64,000 nucleotides of DNA from Simiduia aestuariiviva (GCF_014192475.1 NZ_JACHXZ010000001.1:594900-658899); one strand, 5' to 3'. Shown: positions 27,896 to 38,006, counted from the first letter of the stretch. Numbers and translations: made by a program. The notes: generated from the letters alone by a model not told the origin.

Positions 27896-28216
27896 TCAGT
27901 CGGGCGCGCCTTGGTAGTCTCTAGCGTCTTTTCTCGCTTTGTTAGCAATGGCTTGTTCAAAGTCAATACCGGTGCGATTGGCTAGCGCCAGCAGGTAAAA
28001 AAACGTTTCGCTGATTTCAGCTTCAATGCGCTCGCGGCTCTGGGGAATTCGGCCCAAAGTGATAGATTCCTCTTCCGTGATCCATTGGTAGTGCTGCAAA
28101 ATTTTACTGGCGCTCACAGCGACGGCAGAGGCGAGGTTTTTTGGGGTGTGAAAAACCTGCCAGTCGTTGTCTTCGCAGAGGGTGTTGTATTCTTTGATGA
28201 TGTGCTTTAAGTCCAT
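27896..28216 (-). CDS. MazG-like nucleotide pyrophosphohydrolase
   Basis: Small all-helical cytoplasmic protein of 106 residues, the size of the RS21-C6/iMazG group that hydrolyses (d)NTPs such as dCTP to monophosphates. The metal-binding pattern is visible as WITEEE in the first half and EISETFFYLLALA with GIDFEQAIANKARK in the second. It is monocistronic. A house-cleaning role in nucleotide pools is inferred from the family. Confidence 0.75.
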   Translation of the reverse strand: MDLKHIIKEYNTLCEDNDWQVFHTPKNLASAVAVSASKILQHYQWITEEESITLGRIPQSRERIEAEISETFFYLLALANRTGIDFEQAIANKARKDARDYQGAPD

Positions 28217-28380
28217 TGTCAGCGCCTTAACAGTAACGTTTAAGTGGCTTTAGCCTAGCACTTTTACATTGCGCTGTAACGGCTATCGCGTGACCTTGGT
28301 GCATCACTGTAGAGCTGTTGCATAGACATTCGTGAAAATACTGGCATCATAGGCGGGACAACTAATTTAGGGACCTGAAT

Positions 28381-29013
28381 ATGTTTAAATCTTTATTGGC
28401 CGTGGGCGTGATCGCGGCAACCACGATGGCGTCGCAGGCTCAGGCCGAGCACCGCGTCAATTTGGATGTGAGTTATTTGGGCGGTATATCATCGGACTAT
28501 TCGGAAGTCGGTTTGTCCTATGACTCTGAATTGCGGATGCAAGGCATAAAAGGTGCCTTCTACGTACCTATGGGCCCGTATGCGTTTTGGCAAGGCAGTT
28601 ATGATTACAGCGCCGATACTGTATTTGATGACAAAACAGAAATCACCATGGGCAAGGTGTATGCGGGCGGGCGCTTGCCGCTCGGTGACCTATTTGCGCT
28701 GAAGGCCTATGTTGGTTATGCCAGCGATGAAATAACAGACGAAGATGGGGTAATTGAGGATTCCGGTACGCTGTATGGCGTCGCGGCCGACCTTTCAGTG
28801 GCCGAAAGGTTTACGTTAGAGGCCCACTATGAGCAGGCAGATTTGGGCGACTTTACGTTTAACGAGTACGGTGTTAACGGCTACTGGTATTTTACGCCCA
28901 CCATCGCAGTAGGTGGCGGGTATAAATACCGCGATTTTGAATTGGATACCGCTGCTGACAGCTTTAGTTTGGATTTTGGTTATGTGGAAGCGGGCTTGCG
29001 CATTTCCTTTTAA
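28381..29013 (+). CDS. small outer-membrane beta-barrel protein
   Basis: A 210-residue exported protein with a signal peptide ending SQAQA at residue 22. The remainder alternates strands with aromatic ends (LFALKAYVGYASDE, FTLEAHYEQADLGDF, FGYVEAGLRISF) and finishes in phenylalanine, the outer-membrane insertion signal. It resembles small porin-like or OmpW/OmpX-sized barrels. The substrate or role is unknown. It ends at a strong terminator. Confidence 0.75.
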   Translation: MFKSLLAVGVIAATTMASQAQAEHRVNLDVSYLGGISSDYSEVGLSYDSELRMQGIKGAFYVPMGPYAFWQGSYDYSADTVFDDKTEITMGKVYAGGRLPLGDLFALKAYVGYASDEITDEDGVIEDSGTLYGVAADLSVAERFTLEAHYEQADLGDFTFNEYGVNGYWYFTPTIAVGGGYKYRDFELDTAADSFSLDFGYVEAGLRISF

Positions 29014-29029
29014 GGTTTGGCTGTAACTG

Positions 29030-29055
29030 AAAAACCGCGCAATTGCGCGGTTTTT
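29030..29055. terminator. bidirectional rho-independent terminator
   Basis: The perfect palindrome AAAAACCGCGCAA and its complement end in a T-run. It lies 17 bp after the barrel gene and just before the convergent small secreted protein gene. Confidence 0.88.
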
Positions 29056-29075
29056 TGGTATTCGGCGGTATAAAG

Positions 29076-29366
29076 TTACGCCTTAGTCATGCGCTCTTTA
29101 TAAGTGCGCACGGCGGCGTTAAAGGTGTCGGCTACCTTTTCCATTTCATCAACCATGGCGTTGTGGCGGCTGGCGCTACCCTTGACGCAATCAATGTAGC
29201 CGTTGGCGGCATCTAGGTAAGCTTTGACGTCATTTTTCGCTTTGATCATTTGAGCAGTCACGGCGCTGGCTGGGTCTGGCAGTTCGGGCGCGTTCGGCTT
29301 AACGCAAGCTTGTGCAGCGGTAGATAGCAAGGCGGTAGCAAATAAAACAGCAAGTACTTTGTTCAA
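29076..29366 (-). CDS. small secreted protein of unknown function
   Basis: A 96-residue protein with a clean signal peptide (NKVLAVLFATALLSTAAQA) and a helical mature part containing two cysteines (ACVKPNAP, YIDCVKGSASRHN). The start is taken at a TTG because GGAGAG stands six bases before it and the signal peptide begins there; the longer frame to 29441 adds residues unlike a leader. No family is recognised. Confidence 0.6.
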   Translation of the reverse strand: MNKVLAVLFATALLSTAAQACVKPNAPELPDPASAVTAQMIKAKNDVKAYLDAANGYIDCVKGSASRHNAMVDEMEKVADTFNAAVRTYKERMTKA

Positions 29367-29579
29367 GGTAACTCTCCGAAAATGTGTAACGATTCGTAAC
29401 TGACGGAGAGGACTATAGCGATGGCTCGTTACTTCGGCCAATACCGTTTTCGCATGTATTTTTGAATTTCTATGCTCGGTTTCTTAGTGCTATAGCGAAA
29501 ATCTAGGAGTTTTTGAATTTTTATTGTATTGAGATGTTCAAACGGCTCCTCTATCCTTCGCGTAAATCAGGGAGGTGGT

Positions 29580-30053
29580 ATGTATAGACAAATATTGACG
29601 TGTTTGATTTTTATGGTGATTCATCCCTCGACAGCGGCGGATTGTGCAGGCACAGAGCAAGTGGGTGAAAAGGTAGCCTGTTTCGATAAAGCCCTCGAGT
29701 GCACAAAAGTGACCGCGGCCATGGCCCGATTAGTGTGTTACGACACTGTATTGTCGAACCCGCAAGCAGCCCCCCAAGAGGCAGCCATTGAACAAGCCTT
29801 CCCTTCACCGGAGGCTCAACAGGCAGAAGCACAATCTCCAGTACTGCGCTCTACTATTACCCAAGTGGCTGAGGACGCTAGAAAATACCGCTATCTGACC
29901 TTGGCCAATGGCCATATTTGGCGGGAGAAAGAGGCTTCGCGCTTTCGCTATAAGGTGGGCGACCAAGTTCGCATTGAAAAAGGTGCACTGAGCTCCAATC
30001 AACTTTTTCTGGAAGGCCGCCGCGGTATGGTGCGCGTAGAACGGGTGAAATAG
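29580..30053 (+). CDS. small periplasmic protein of unknown function
   Basis: A 157-residue exported protein with a signal peptide of about 18-20 residues (LTCLIFMVIHPSTAA). A short Cys-containing helical segment follows (KVACFDKALECTK, LVCYDTVL). The C-terminal beta domain, RYKVGDQVRIEKGALSSN to GMVRVERVK, recurs in hypothetical gammaproteobacterial proteins. The start ATG is preceded by GGGAGGTGGT. It lies 100 bp before purC but is probably independent. Confidence 0.65.
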   Translation: MYRQILTCLIFMVIHPSTAADCAGTEQVGEKVACFDKALECTKVTAAMARLVCYDTVLSNPQAAPQEAAIEQAFPSPEAQQAEAQSPVLRSTITQVAEDARKYRYLTLANGHIWREKEASRFRYKVGDQVRIEKGALSSNQLFLEGRRGMVRVERVK

Positions 30054-30153
30054 ATTTTTACGCGAGTGGTAAACACGCACTTGTCTGGTAAAATCGCGGC
30101 CTTTCTGCCAGCCCCGCAAAGCCGTCTGGCCGCAGCCAGCATAGGATGATCCA

Positions 30154-31257
30154 ATGAGTCTAGCCCGTCAGGTATTAGCCGTTAACGACGACCTCCCGAT
30201 CCGCACCAACACGCCAGTTCACAGTGGCAAGGTGCGCTCAGTCTATTGGTTGACCCCGGAGGACAGTCAGCGGCTCATCGCGCAAAAGGGTTATGACGTG
30301 GCCCCCGATGCACCCTTGGCGATCATGGTCATTAGCGATCGGATTTCAGCATTTGACTGCATTTGGCATGCCGAGGGCGATATGCAGGGCGTGCCCGGCA
30401 AAGGCGCGGCACTGAATGCTATTTCTAACTATTGGTTCCGCCTGTTCAAATCCAAGGGACTGGCCGATAGCCATATCTTAGATATCCCTCACCCTTTGGT
30501 GTGGATTGTGCAAAAGGCCCGGCCAGTAATGGTGGAAGCCATTTGCCGCCAATACATTACCGGATCTATGTGGCGCGCCTACAGCAAGGGAGAACGGAAT
30601 TTTTGCGGTATTCAATTGCCAGAAGGCCTAGCGAAAGACCAAGCCTTGCCGGAATTGCTCATTACCCCGTCTACTAAAGGCATTTTGAAAGGCATTCCGG
30701 GCGTGCCAGAGGCTGATGACGTCAATATCACTCGCCAGGATCTTGAGCACAATTTTAAGGCCTTCGGCTTTTCTGCCAAGTCCGACATCGCGGCCTATGA
30801 AACCCTGCTTAAACAAGGGTTTGGCGTGATTAGCGACGCACTAAAGCGCAATGATCAGATTTTTGTGGATACCAAGTTTGAATTTGGCTATGTCACAGAC
30901 AGTAATGGTCAGGAAAAGCTCATCTATATGGATGAGGTGGGCACGCCTGACTCATCGCGTATTTGGGATGCCAAAGCCTACGGTGAAGGCAAAATTGTGG
31001 AAAATTCTAAAGAGGGTTTTCGGCAGTTTCTACTCAATCACTTCCCAGACCCCGACATACTGCTCAACAAAGATCGCATGCCTGAGCGTGAGGCTTTGGC
31101 GCGTGACAATGCATTACCGCTCGACGCCTTGATGGATATTTCGCGCACCTATACCGGTATTGCGGAAAAAATCACCGGTCAGCCGGTGGCCCTGTCAGAT
31201 AACCCTAAGGCGGAAATCGTCCAAGTGCTGCAGGACCAGTTTGGGTTGATCGATTAA
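30154..31257 (+). CDS. purC: SAICAR synthase
   Basis: ATP-dependent phosphoribosylaminoimidazole-succinocarboxamide synthase of purine biosynthesis; it joins aspartate to CAIR. The 367 residues are the long form found in many gammaproteobacteria, against about 237 in E. coli. Motifs seen are GKVRSVYWL (nucleotide loop), [35 protein letters not shown] and [15 protein letters not shown]. Upstream are typical start signals; downstream lies a 2OG oxygenase gene. Confidence 0.95.
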   Translation: MSLARQVLAVNDDLPIRTNTPVHSGKVRSVYWLTPEDSQRLIAQKGYDVAPDAPLAIMVISDRISAFDCIWHAEGDMQGVPGKGAALNAISNYWFRLFKSKGLADSHILDIPHPLVWIVQKARPVMVEAICRQYITGSMWRAYSKGERNFCGIQLPEGLAKDQALPELLITPSTKGILKGIPGVPEADDVNITRQDLEHNFKAFGFSAKSDIAAYETLLKQGFGVISDALKRNDQIFVDTKFEFGYVTDSNGQEKLIYMDEVGTPDSSRIWDAKAYGEGKIVENSKEGFRQFLLNHFPDPDILLNKDRMPEREALARDNALPLDALMDISRTYTGIAEKITGQPVALSDNPKAEIVQVLQDQFGLID

Positions 31258-31313
31258 CGGCTGATGTCCTACTGCGGCGTTTATTGCCAATGCGCCCACT
31301 CAGCGACGCCTAG

Positions 31314-32204
31314 GTGAGTGACTATACTCCCAGAGGCAAAGGCCTTCCGAGGCGAGGCTTTGAGGAGAGTGTGGTGGATGCGCAGTGGCTCAAATGGACG
31401 CAGCACAACTTGGCGCGCGGTTGCGATCCCAGCGAATTAGCTCGCATTTTGGCCGGTCACGGTTTTAGCTTAGATCAGGTCGCCTGTGCTCTAGCGGGTG
31501 CAGGTAATGCCCCCACCATGGCGGGCATCGACTATCAGGCGCTGGCAAACCCGCCGCTACTGCGCAACTTAGACGCACTGGGCGGGCGCGCAGTGACCGA
31601 CGATCGATTGCAACTGTATGAAATTCCCGACTTCTTAGATGCCGAAACTTGCGCCGATATTGTAGAGCTCATGGATGTCTGGCTGCGTCCGTCCACGGTG
31701 ACCACGGGCAACCTGCACTATGGTTTTCGCACCAGCCAGACCTGCGATCTCGGTCAATTGCAGGATGCGCGAGTCGCAGCGTTGGATGCCGAAATAGGGC
31801 ATGCCCTCGGGTTGAATCTAGCGTGGGCCGAGGCCACCCAAGGCCAAAAGTACGAAGTGGGCCAAGAATTTAAAGCGCATACCGATTATTTTCAGCCCAA
31901 CACGCCGGAATACGCGCAATTTGCCGGCGCCCGGGGCCAGCGCAGCTGGACCTTCATGATCTACCTGAACGCCACCGACGCCGGTGGCGCCACCCATTTT
32001 ACCCATCTGAATCGGTCCTTTTTCCCCAGGCCGGGAACGGCGTTGGTGTGGAATAATTTGCAAGCTGATGGCTCGCCCAACCCAGTCACTCAGCACCAGG
32101 GCATGCCGGTGGAGGCGGGTACCAAGTTCATTGTTACGAAATGGTTTCGCGACCGCGGGCCCAGTCCTATGTTTGTACCCCCCGCTAGTGATAGAAGGGG
32201 GTAG
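31314..32204 (+). CDS. 2OG-Fe(II) oxygenase, prolyl 4-hydroxylase type
   Basis: Predicted 296-residue oxygenase that would hydroxylate a protein or amino-acid side chain using 2-oxoglutarate and oxygen. The C-terminal P4Hc domain contains the iron ligands HTDYF (HxD) and the later histidine in NPVTQHQGMPV. The 2OG-binding lysine is in GTKFIVTKWFRDR. The double-stranded helix core runs from RTSQTCDL to KWFRD. The N-terminal 100 residues are helical and unrecognised. The start is GTG at 31314, with only a weak AGG upstream. Confidence 0.82.
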   Translation: MSDYTPRGKGLPRRGFEESVVDAQWLKWTQHNLARGCDPSELARILAGHGFSLDQVACALAGAGNAPTMAGIDYQALANPPLLRNLDALGGRAVTDDRLQLYEIPDFLDAETCADIVELMDVWLRPSTVTTGNLHYGFRTSQTCDLGQLQDARVAALDAEIGHALGLNLAWAEATQGQKYEVGQEFKAHTDYFQPNTPEYAQFAGARGQRSWTFMIYLNATDAGGATHFTHLNRSFFPRPGTALVWNNLQADGSPNPVTQHQGMPVEAGTKFIVTKWFRDRGPSPMFVPPASDRRG

Positions 32205-32272
32205 CGCTGTTTGCCTGATGCTAGTAAGTCCGGCTATGATGGCCGCTCGTCTAACGATTGATACTTGAACCT

Positions 32273-32662
32273 ATGCCACGTTGGTTGCGCCAAGTTGTAA
32301 TGTTTGCCCTGTTGCTGGCCTATGGCTCGCAGCTTATGGCGGCTGTGCAGCCCTGCGCCATGGGCGAGGGTCAATCTCACGGTGGTGAGCCTGTAATGCA
32401 GGGAATGGCGGCTGCCGCCATGACTGATGCACATGCCCACCACGCGATGCCAGACGCGGCCCAAGAGGATGTAACATCGACCAGCACCTGTTGCGATAAC
32501 AGTTTAGGGTGCGATATGAGTCAATGTGGGATCCCCTTTGGCTTGGTGCAACAGGTGCCAATCACTTTTCCGCTTACTCAGGTTCACGCTGACTTTGCAT
32601 GGCTCGAACTGCTGCCCGCACACGTGGGTGACAACCTCTACCACCCACCCCGCCTCACCTAA
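32273..32662 (+). CDS. Cys/His/Met-rich secreted protein of the copper operon
   Basis: A 129-residue exported protein with a signal peptide at about residues 1-24. The mature part is rich in possible metal ligands: MGEGQSHGGEPVMQGM, AHAHHAMP, and a cysteine cluster CCDNSLGCDMSQC. It lies 80 bp upstream of cusB in the same direction and probably belongs to the operon. A periplasmic copper-binding or sensing role is inferred, reminiscent of CopL or DUF2946 proteins. The family is not certain. The ATG at 32273 is preferred over a TTG at 32258. Confidence 0.6.
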   Translation: MPRWLRQVVMFALLLAYGSQLMAAVQPCAMGEGQSHGGEPVMQGMAAAAMTDAHAHHAMPDAAQEDVTSTSTCCDNSLGCDMSQCGIPFGLVQQVPITFPLTQVHADFAWLELLPAHVGDNLYHPPRLT

Positions 32663-32743
32663 CACACTCTAAGTCCGTCTGAAATTTGGCCACTGGCCCG
32701 AATAATGTGTGTGATTGCAATGGCAATCGATTAGAGGCAAACC

Positions 32744-34495
32744 ATGAAAACGTTTTTTACCCTCGCGCTGGGCATTGCTCTGGGCGCTGTCGTCGTCGGC
32801 TTGTGGTCTTCGCAGCAGGTTGACACCTCCGCCGCAAACGCAGAAAAGCAACCGCTCTACTGGGTGGCGCCTATGGATGCAAATTACCGCCGCGATGGCC
32901 CGGGCAAGTCGCCCATGGGAATGGATTTGATACCCGTGTACGACGAAGCTGCCACAGAGGATGCGCCTGGCACTGTGCGTATCAGTCCTGAGGTGGAAAA
33001 TAATTTGGGCGTGCGTACTGCGACGGCCGAAGCGCGGGTATTGAGTGCTCGCATTACCACGGTGGGCTATGTGGGGTACGACGAAGACAAGTTGGTGCAT
33101 ATGCACCCCCGGGTGGAGGGCTGGATTGAAAAGTTGTATGTCAAAGCCGAAGGCGATCCCGTACAAAAAGGTCAACCCCTGTACGATCTGTATTCGCCAG
33201 AGTTGGTCAACGCCCAAGAAGATTTGTTGTTGGCGTTGCAGCGCGGTGAGGAGCGCTTAATCACCGGAGCCAAAAATCGTTTGCGCGCACTGAAGGTGGC
33301 GGAAACACACATTGAAGATTTGGTGGCGCGCCGCAAGGTGACCCACACCATTACCTACTTTGCCCCGCAAAGTGGAGTGGTGGAGGCGCTGTCTATCCGC
33401 GAAGGTTTCTTCGTGCAGCCGGGCAGTACCCTGTTTAGCATTGGTGCGGTAGATACGGTGTGGATTGCCGCCGATGTGTTTGCTCGCCAAGTCAATTTTT
33501 TGCGCGCCGGTCAGAAAGTTCATATCACAGTGCCGCATCTACCCGGCAAACAATTCAGTGGCGAGTTGGCCTACATCTACCCCACGCTCAATGCCGACAC
33601 CCGCACGCTGCCGGTACGGATTCGCTTTAACAACAAGGCCGGTTTGTTAAAACCAAATATGTTTGCCGAGTTGGTTATTGAGGGCGATGCCGGTAAGGCC
33701 GCGTTAACTGTGCCACGCGAAGCGGTGATTCGCACCGGCGACCAAAATCGCGTAGTACTGGATTTGGGCGAGGGTCGCTTTAAATCCATTGCCGTGCAGT
33801 TGGGACGCGTCGACACGCAATTTATCGAAATCAAAGACGGTTTAGCGGCCGGCGATCGGGTGGTGACCTCTGCGCAATTTTTACTGGACTCCGAATCGTC
33901 GAAAAGCTCTGACTTTTTGCGCATGAGCCCCGTGGCGGGTGTTGCCTCTGTGTGGGTGGGCGGTGAAATAGTTGCCGTTGATAGTCAAAGTCGCACGGTG
34001 ACAGCGAGCCACGATCCGGTGAAGGAGTGGGATTGGCCGGCCATGACCATGGATTTTTCGGTGGCAGATTCCGTTGATATCAAACCGCTACAGGCGGGTA
34101 CCCGCCTGCACATGGAAATTAGTAAGTCTGGCGATGGTTTCGAAATTACCGGCACGCACATTATGGGCGGTGCCAATGCCATGATGAAAGAAAACACCGC
34201 GCACCGATCAGCAGATCAACATATTGCCGAGGTCGACGGCGTGATCAATCAACTGGATCGTAAAAACCGCACTGCCAATATCAGTCGTGGCCCCGTGGCC
34301 AAATGGAATCGCCCAGCGGCTACTTTAGATTTCTTGTTGGCGCAGGAGGTTGATTTATCTGTGCTTAAAGTGGGCCAAAAAATTCGGTTTCGTTTTCGCG
34401 TGGTCGAGGGTGAGTTCACCCTAGTGGAAATTTTGTCGACCACTCGCCAAGACGCCGCGCCCATGGATCACAGTCAGCATGGAGGTAGCCTATGA
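32744..34495 (+). CDS. cusB: CusB-type RND adaptor with two CusF-like domains
   Basis: Periplasmic membrane-fusion subunit of a Cu(I)/Ag(I) efflux pump, 583 residues against about 407 for E. coli CusB. After the N-terminal anchor comes a heavy-metal-binding domain (YWVAPMDANYRRDGPG, SPMGMDLIPVY), then barrel-sandwich hybrid, hairpin and beta-barrel regions (RVEGWIEKLYVKAEGDPVQKG). Two CusF-like metallochaperone domains are fused at the C terminus, at about 407-470 and 495-565. The first keeps the ligands (SHDPVKEWDWPAMTMDF); the second has lost them (SRGPVAKWNRPAATLDF). The stop overlaps the cusA start. Confidence 0.92.
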   Translation: MKTFFTLALGIALGAVVVGLWSSQQVDTSAANAEKQPLYWVAPMDANYRRDGPGKSPMGMDLIPVYDEAATEDAPGTVRISPEVENNLGVRTATAEARVLSARITTVGYVGYDEDKLVHMHPRVEGWIEKLYVKAEGDPVQKGQPLYDLYSPELVNAQEDLLLALQRGEERLITGAKNRLRALKVAETHIEDLVARRKVTHTITYFAPQSGVVEALSIREGFFVQPGSTLFSIGAVDTVWIAADVFARQVNFLRAGQKVHITVPHLPGKQFSGELAYIYPTLNADTRTLPVRIRFNNKAGLLKPNMFAELVIEGDAGKAALTVPREAVIRTGDQNRVVLDLGEGRFKSIAVQLGRVDTQFIEIKDGLAAGDRVVTSAQFLLDSESSKSSDFLRMSPVAGVASVWVGGEIVAVDSQSRTVTASHDPVKEWDWPAMTMDFSVADSVDIKPLQAGTRLHMEISKSGDGFEITGTHIMGGANAMMKENTAHRSADQHIAEVDGVINQLDRKNRTANISRGPVAKWNRPAATLDFLLAQEVDLSVLKVGQKIRFRFRVVEGEFTLVEILSTTRQDAAPMDHSQHGGSL

Positions 34496-37400
34496 TTGCC
34501 GCCATTATTCGATGGTCTGTGGGCAACCGATTTTTAGTGTTGTTGGCCACGGTGATGCTGGTGGGTGCAGGGCTATACGCGGTCAAACACACACCGGTAG
34601 ACGCAATCCCGGATTTGTCGGACGTGCAGGTCATTGTAAAGACGTCCTACCCCGGTCAATCGCCACAGGTGGTTCAAGATCAAGTGACTTACCCGTTGAC
34701 CACGGCGTTGTTGTCGGTGCCGGGTGCGGAAACCGTGCGCGGTTTTTCATTCTTTGGCGACAGTTATGTGTATGTCATCTTCAATGAAAAAACCGATCTC
34801 TACTGGGCGCGCTCGCGGGTATTGGAATATTTAAGCCAGGTGGCACCGCGCTTGCCTGAAGGTGCAACGCCACAACTGGGACCGGATGCCACGGGTGTGG
34901 GCTGGGTCTTTATTTACGCGTTGGTTGACCGCACCGGTCAGCACGATTTAAGTCAGCTGCGCAGCCTGCAAGATTGGTTTTTAAAGTTCGAATTGCAATC
35001 GCTGCCGGGCGTGTCGGAAGTGGCGAGTGTCGGCGGCATGGTGCGCCAATATCAGGTGCAAGTTGATCCACAAAAGCTGCGCGCCTTTGGGATTCCATTG
35101 GCTATGGTGCAAGCGGCCATAGAGCGCGGCAATCAAGAAATTGGCGCCAGTGTGGTCGAAATGGCGGAAGCGGAGTACATGCTACGCGCCACGGGCTATA
35201 TCAAAAACATTGCCGACCTAGAAACCATCCCCCTTACCGTCAACAGCAAGGGCACGCCGGTATTGCTGCGCGATGTCGCCGAGATACAACTGGGGCCCGA
35301 CATGCGCCGCGGCGTGGCGGAACTCGATGGTGAAGGCGAAGTGGTGGGTGGCATCGTCGCCATGCGCTTTGGCGAAAACGCACAAACGACCATCGATACC
35401 GTGAAGGCGCGCTTGGCGATGCTCACGCCGAGTTTGCCGGACGGCGTAGAAATCGTGACGGTGTACGATCGCTCTGCGCTGATTGAGCGCGCGGTGGAAA
35501 ACCTTTGGCACAAGTTAGCCGAAGAGTTGGCCATGGTGGCGCTGGTGTGCGTGTTGTTTTTGTTCCATGTGCGTTCATCATTGGTGGCGGTGATCAGTTT
35601 GCCGGTGGGTATTCTGGTGGCGTTCATCATCATGCACTGGCAGGGCTTGAACGCCAATATCATGTCGCTCGGCGGCATAGCCATTGCTATTGGCGCCATG
35701 ATTGACGGCGCCATCGTGATGATTGAAAACATGCACAAACACATGGAACGCACGCCCATCACCAAAGACAATCGCTGGCAACTGGTGACCCAAAGTGCGG
35801 TGGAAGTGGGGCCCGCATTGTTTTTTAGTTTGTTGATTATTACCGTCAGTTTTATTCCGGTATTTACATTGGAGGCCCAAGAAGGGCGCATGTTCGCGCC
35901 CTTGGCCTTCACCAAGACCTATGCCATGGCTGCCAGCGCCGCACTCGCCATCACTTTGGTGCCAGTGTTAATGGGTTACTTCATTCGCGGGCGCGTGCGC
36001 ACCGAATCGGAAAACCCCATCAACCGAGGCTTCAGTGCCGTCTATCTGCCAGCGTTGACGGCGGTATTGAAATTCCCAAAACTCACCTTGATAGCCGCTT
36101 TGTTGTTGGTGGTGTCGAGTCTATGGCCCTTGCAACACATGGGCAGTGAATTTATGCCGGAATTGGATGAGGGCGATTTAATGTATATGCCCACCACCTA
36201 CGAAGGCATTTCTATCGGCAAGGCGCGCGAATTATTGCAGCAAACCGATAAGCTCATTAAAACCCTGCCCGAAGTGGAAACGGTATTCGGCAAAGTGGGT
36301 CGCGCCGATACCGCCACTGATCCCGCGCCGCTCACCATGATCGAAACGTTTATTCAGCTAAAACCCCGCGATCAGTGGCGGCCCGGCTTGACGCTCGACG
36401 GTCTTAAGCAGGAACTCAATAGCTTGGTGAGTTTTCCGGGCGTCACCAACGCCTGGGTGATGCCCATTAAAACCCGCATCGACATGTTGGCCACCGGCAT
36501 CAAAACGCCGGTGGGCATTAAAGTGGCGGGGCCCGACCTTGCAGTGATTCAAGGCATAGGTACGCAATTGGAAATGTTGTTGGCCGAGGTGCCGGGCACG
36601 GCGTCGGTGTACGCAGAGCGCGTGGCCAATGGGCGCTACATTAAAATTGACATCGATCGCGAAAAGGCCGCGCGCTTTGGTTTAAATATTGGCGATGTGC
36701 AGCAGGTGATCGGTACCGCCGTAGGAGGCCGGAACGTAACAGAGACCGTGGAGGGGCAAGAGCGCTACCCCGTAAATATTCGCTACCCGCAACACTACCG
36801 CGATTCGCCAGAGCAGCTGGCATTGCTGCCGATAGTGACGCCGGCCGGGCAGCACATAGCGCTGGGTGACGTTGCCGAAATCTTAGTGGAAGAGGGCGCA
36901 GGTGGTATTAAAAGTGAGAATGCGCGCTTAAACGGCTGGGTGTTTATCGATACCGCCGGTGTTGATGTGGGCACTTATGTCGCTGATGCAAAAAAATTGA
37001 TCGGTCAACAACTGTCATTGCCGCCGGGTTATTCACTGAGCTGGGCAGGCCAGTTCCAATACTTGGAGCGAGCCAAAGCCCGGTTGCAGTACTTAGTACC
37101 CTTTACCTTGTTGATCATCGTGATTCTGTTGTATCTGTGTTTCAAAAACGCCGCGCAGGTGGCGATGATCATGGGCACCTTGCCACTCGCCTTAGTGGGC
37201 AGTGTATGGTTCATGCACGTGTTGGGCTTTCACTTTTCGGTGGCCGTGGGGGTGGGCATGATTGCGCTCGCGGGCGTGGCGGTGGAAACCGGCGTGATTA
37301 TGTTGGTGTATTTAGATCACGCGTGGTTACAAATGCGCGCAGAGCATAAGCAACCCAATCTGGCCAATTTGCGAGACGCGGTGATCGCCGGTGCGGTGTT

Positions 37401-37617
37401 GCGCTTGCGACCAAAGTTGATGACCGCTGTGGCCACCATCGCGGGTCTTGTGCCGATTATGTATGGCGCGGGCACCGGCTCGGAAATTATGAGCCGTCTG
37501 GCGGCGCCCATGGTGGGCGGTATGGTCAGCTCGGTGCTATTGACGTTATTTGTGCTGCCCGTGGTGTATTTGTTGTGGCGTTCGCAGCAACTTAAATTCC
37601 TATCCTCTGGAGATTAG
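34492..37617 (+). CDS. cusA: CusA-type heavy-metal RND efflux permease
   Basis: Inner-membrane proton-driven exporter of Cu(I)/Ag(I), 1041 residues with the usual twelve helices and two periplasmic porter domains. The three copper-binding methionines known from E. coli CusA are kept: YMPTT (Met573), APLTMIET (Met623) and DMLATG (Met672). The helix-4 region GGIAIAIGAMIDGAIVMIEN carries the proton-relay acidic residues. It overlaps cusB by four bases (ATGA). No outer-membrane CusC gene is in the operon. Confidence 0.95.
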   Translation: MIAAIIRWSVGNRFLVLLATVMLVGAGLYAVKHTPVDAIPDLSDVQVIVKTSYPGQSPQVVQDQVTYPLTTALLSVPGAETVRGFSFFGDSYVYVIFNEKTDLYWARSRVLEYLSQVAPRLPEGATPQLGPDATGVGWVFIYALVDRTGQHDLSQLRSLQDWFLKFELQSLPGVSEVASVGGMVRQYQVQVDPQKLRAFGIPLAMVQAAIERGNQEIGASVVEMAEAEYMLRATGYIKNIADLETIPLTVNSKGTPVLLRDVAEIQLGPDMRRGVAELDGEGEVVGGIVAMRFGENAQTTIDTVKARLAMLTPSLPDGVEIVTVYDRSALIERAVENLWHKLAEELAMVALVCVLFLFHVRSSLVAVISLPVGILVAFIIMHWQGLNANIMSLGGIAIAIGAMIDGAIVMIENMHKHMERTPITKDNRWQLVTQSAVEVGPALFFSLLIITVSFIPVFTLEAQEGRMFAPLAFTKTYAMAASAALAITLVPVLMGYFIRGRVRTESENPINRGFSAVYLPALTAVLKFPKLTLIAALLLVVSSLWPLQHMGSEFMPELDEGDLMYMPTTYEGISIGKARELLQQTDKLIKTLPEVETVFGKVGRADTATDPAPLTMIETFIQLKPRDQWRPGLTLDGLKQELNSLVSFPGVTNAWVMPIKTRIDMLATGIKTPVGIKVAGPDLAVIQGIGTQLEMLLAEVPGTASVYAERVANGRYIKIDIDREKAARFGLNIGDVQQVIGTAVGGRNVTETVEGQERYPVNIRYPQHYRDSPEQLALLPIVTPAGQHIALGDVAEILVEEGAGGIKSENARLNGWVFIDTAGVDVGTYVADAKKLIGQQLSLPPGYSLSWAGQFQYLERAKARLQYLVPFTLLIIVILLYLCFKNAAQVAMIMGTLPLALVGSVWFMHVLGFHFSVAVGVGMIALAGVAVETGVIMLVYLDHAWLQMRAEHKQPNLANLRDAVIAGAVLRLRPKLMTAVATIAGLVPIMYGAGTGSEIMSRLAAPMVGGMVSSVLLTLFVLPVVYLLWRSQQLKFLSSGD

Positions 37618-37619
37618 TG

Positions 37620-38006
37620 ATGTTTAATTTTTTACGTAATTCTGCTCAGCAGTTTTTAATAGTGGGCACTGTGTTGCTGTTGGCATCAACCGGCGCAAGC
37701 GCGCATACGGGTTTGAAAGAGAGTGTGCCAGCGGCAAAGTCTACTCACGCGACGCTACCTGAAGCCATTGTGTTGCACTTTAGTGGCCCTGTGCGTTTAG
37801 TGGGCTTGACATTGAGTGACGCCAACGGCGATCGCGCAGCGATGTCGGTGACGCCCGCATCAGCCGCTGAGGCGCGATATGAATTGCCGATGCCTTCATT
37901 GACTTGCGGCGATTGGACTCTACGCTGGATCGCCATGGGCGCCGATGGCCATAAAATGAGCGGCAATATTCCATTTTTCTATCTGTGTGAATCGGCAGCC
38001 GAATAA
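37620..38006 (+). CDS. copC: CopC-domain copper resistance protein
   Basis: Periplasmic copper-binding beta-sandwich of 128 residues. The signal peptide ends GASAHTGLKESVPA; the mature protein starts at the histidine that ligates Cu(II) in the family. The later copper ligands are in GADGHKMSGNIPF. It begins 2 bp after the cusA stop and its stop overlaps the copD start (TAATG), so it is translated with both. Confidence 0.88.
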   Translation: MFNFLRNSAQQFLIVGTVLLLASTGASAHTGLKESVPAAKSTHATLPEAIVLHFSGPVRLVGLTLSDANGDRAAMSVTPASAAEARYELPMPSLTCGDWTLRWIAMGADGHKMSGNIPFFYLCESAAE

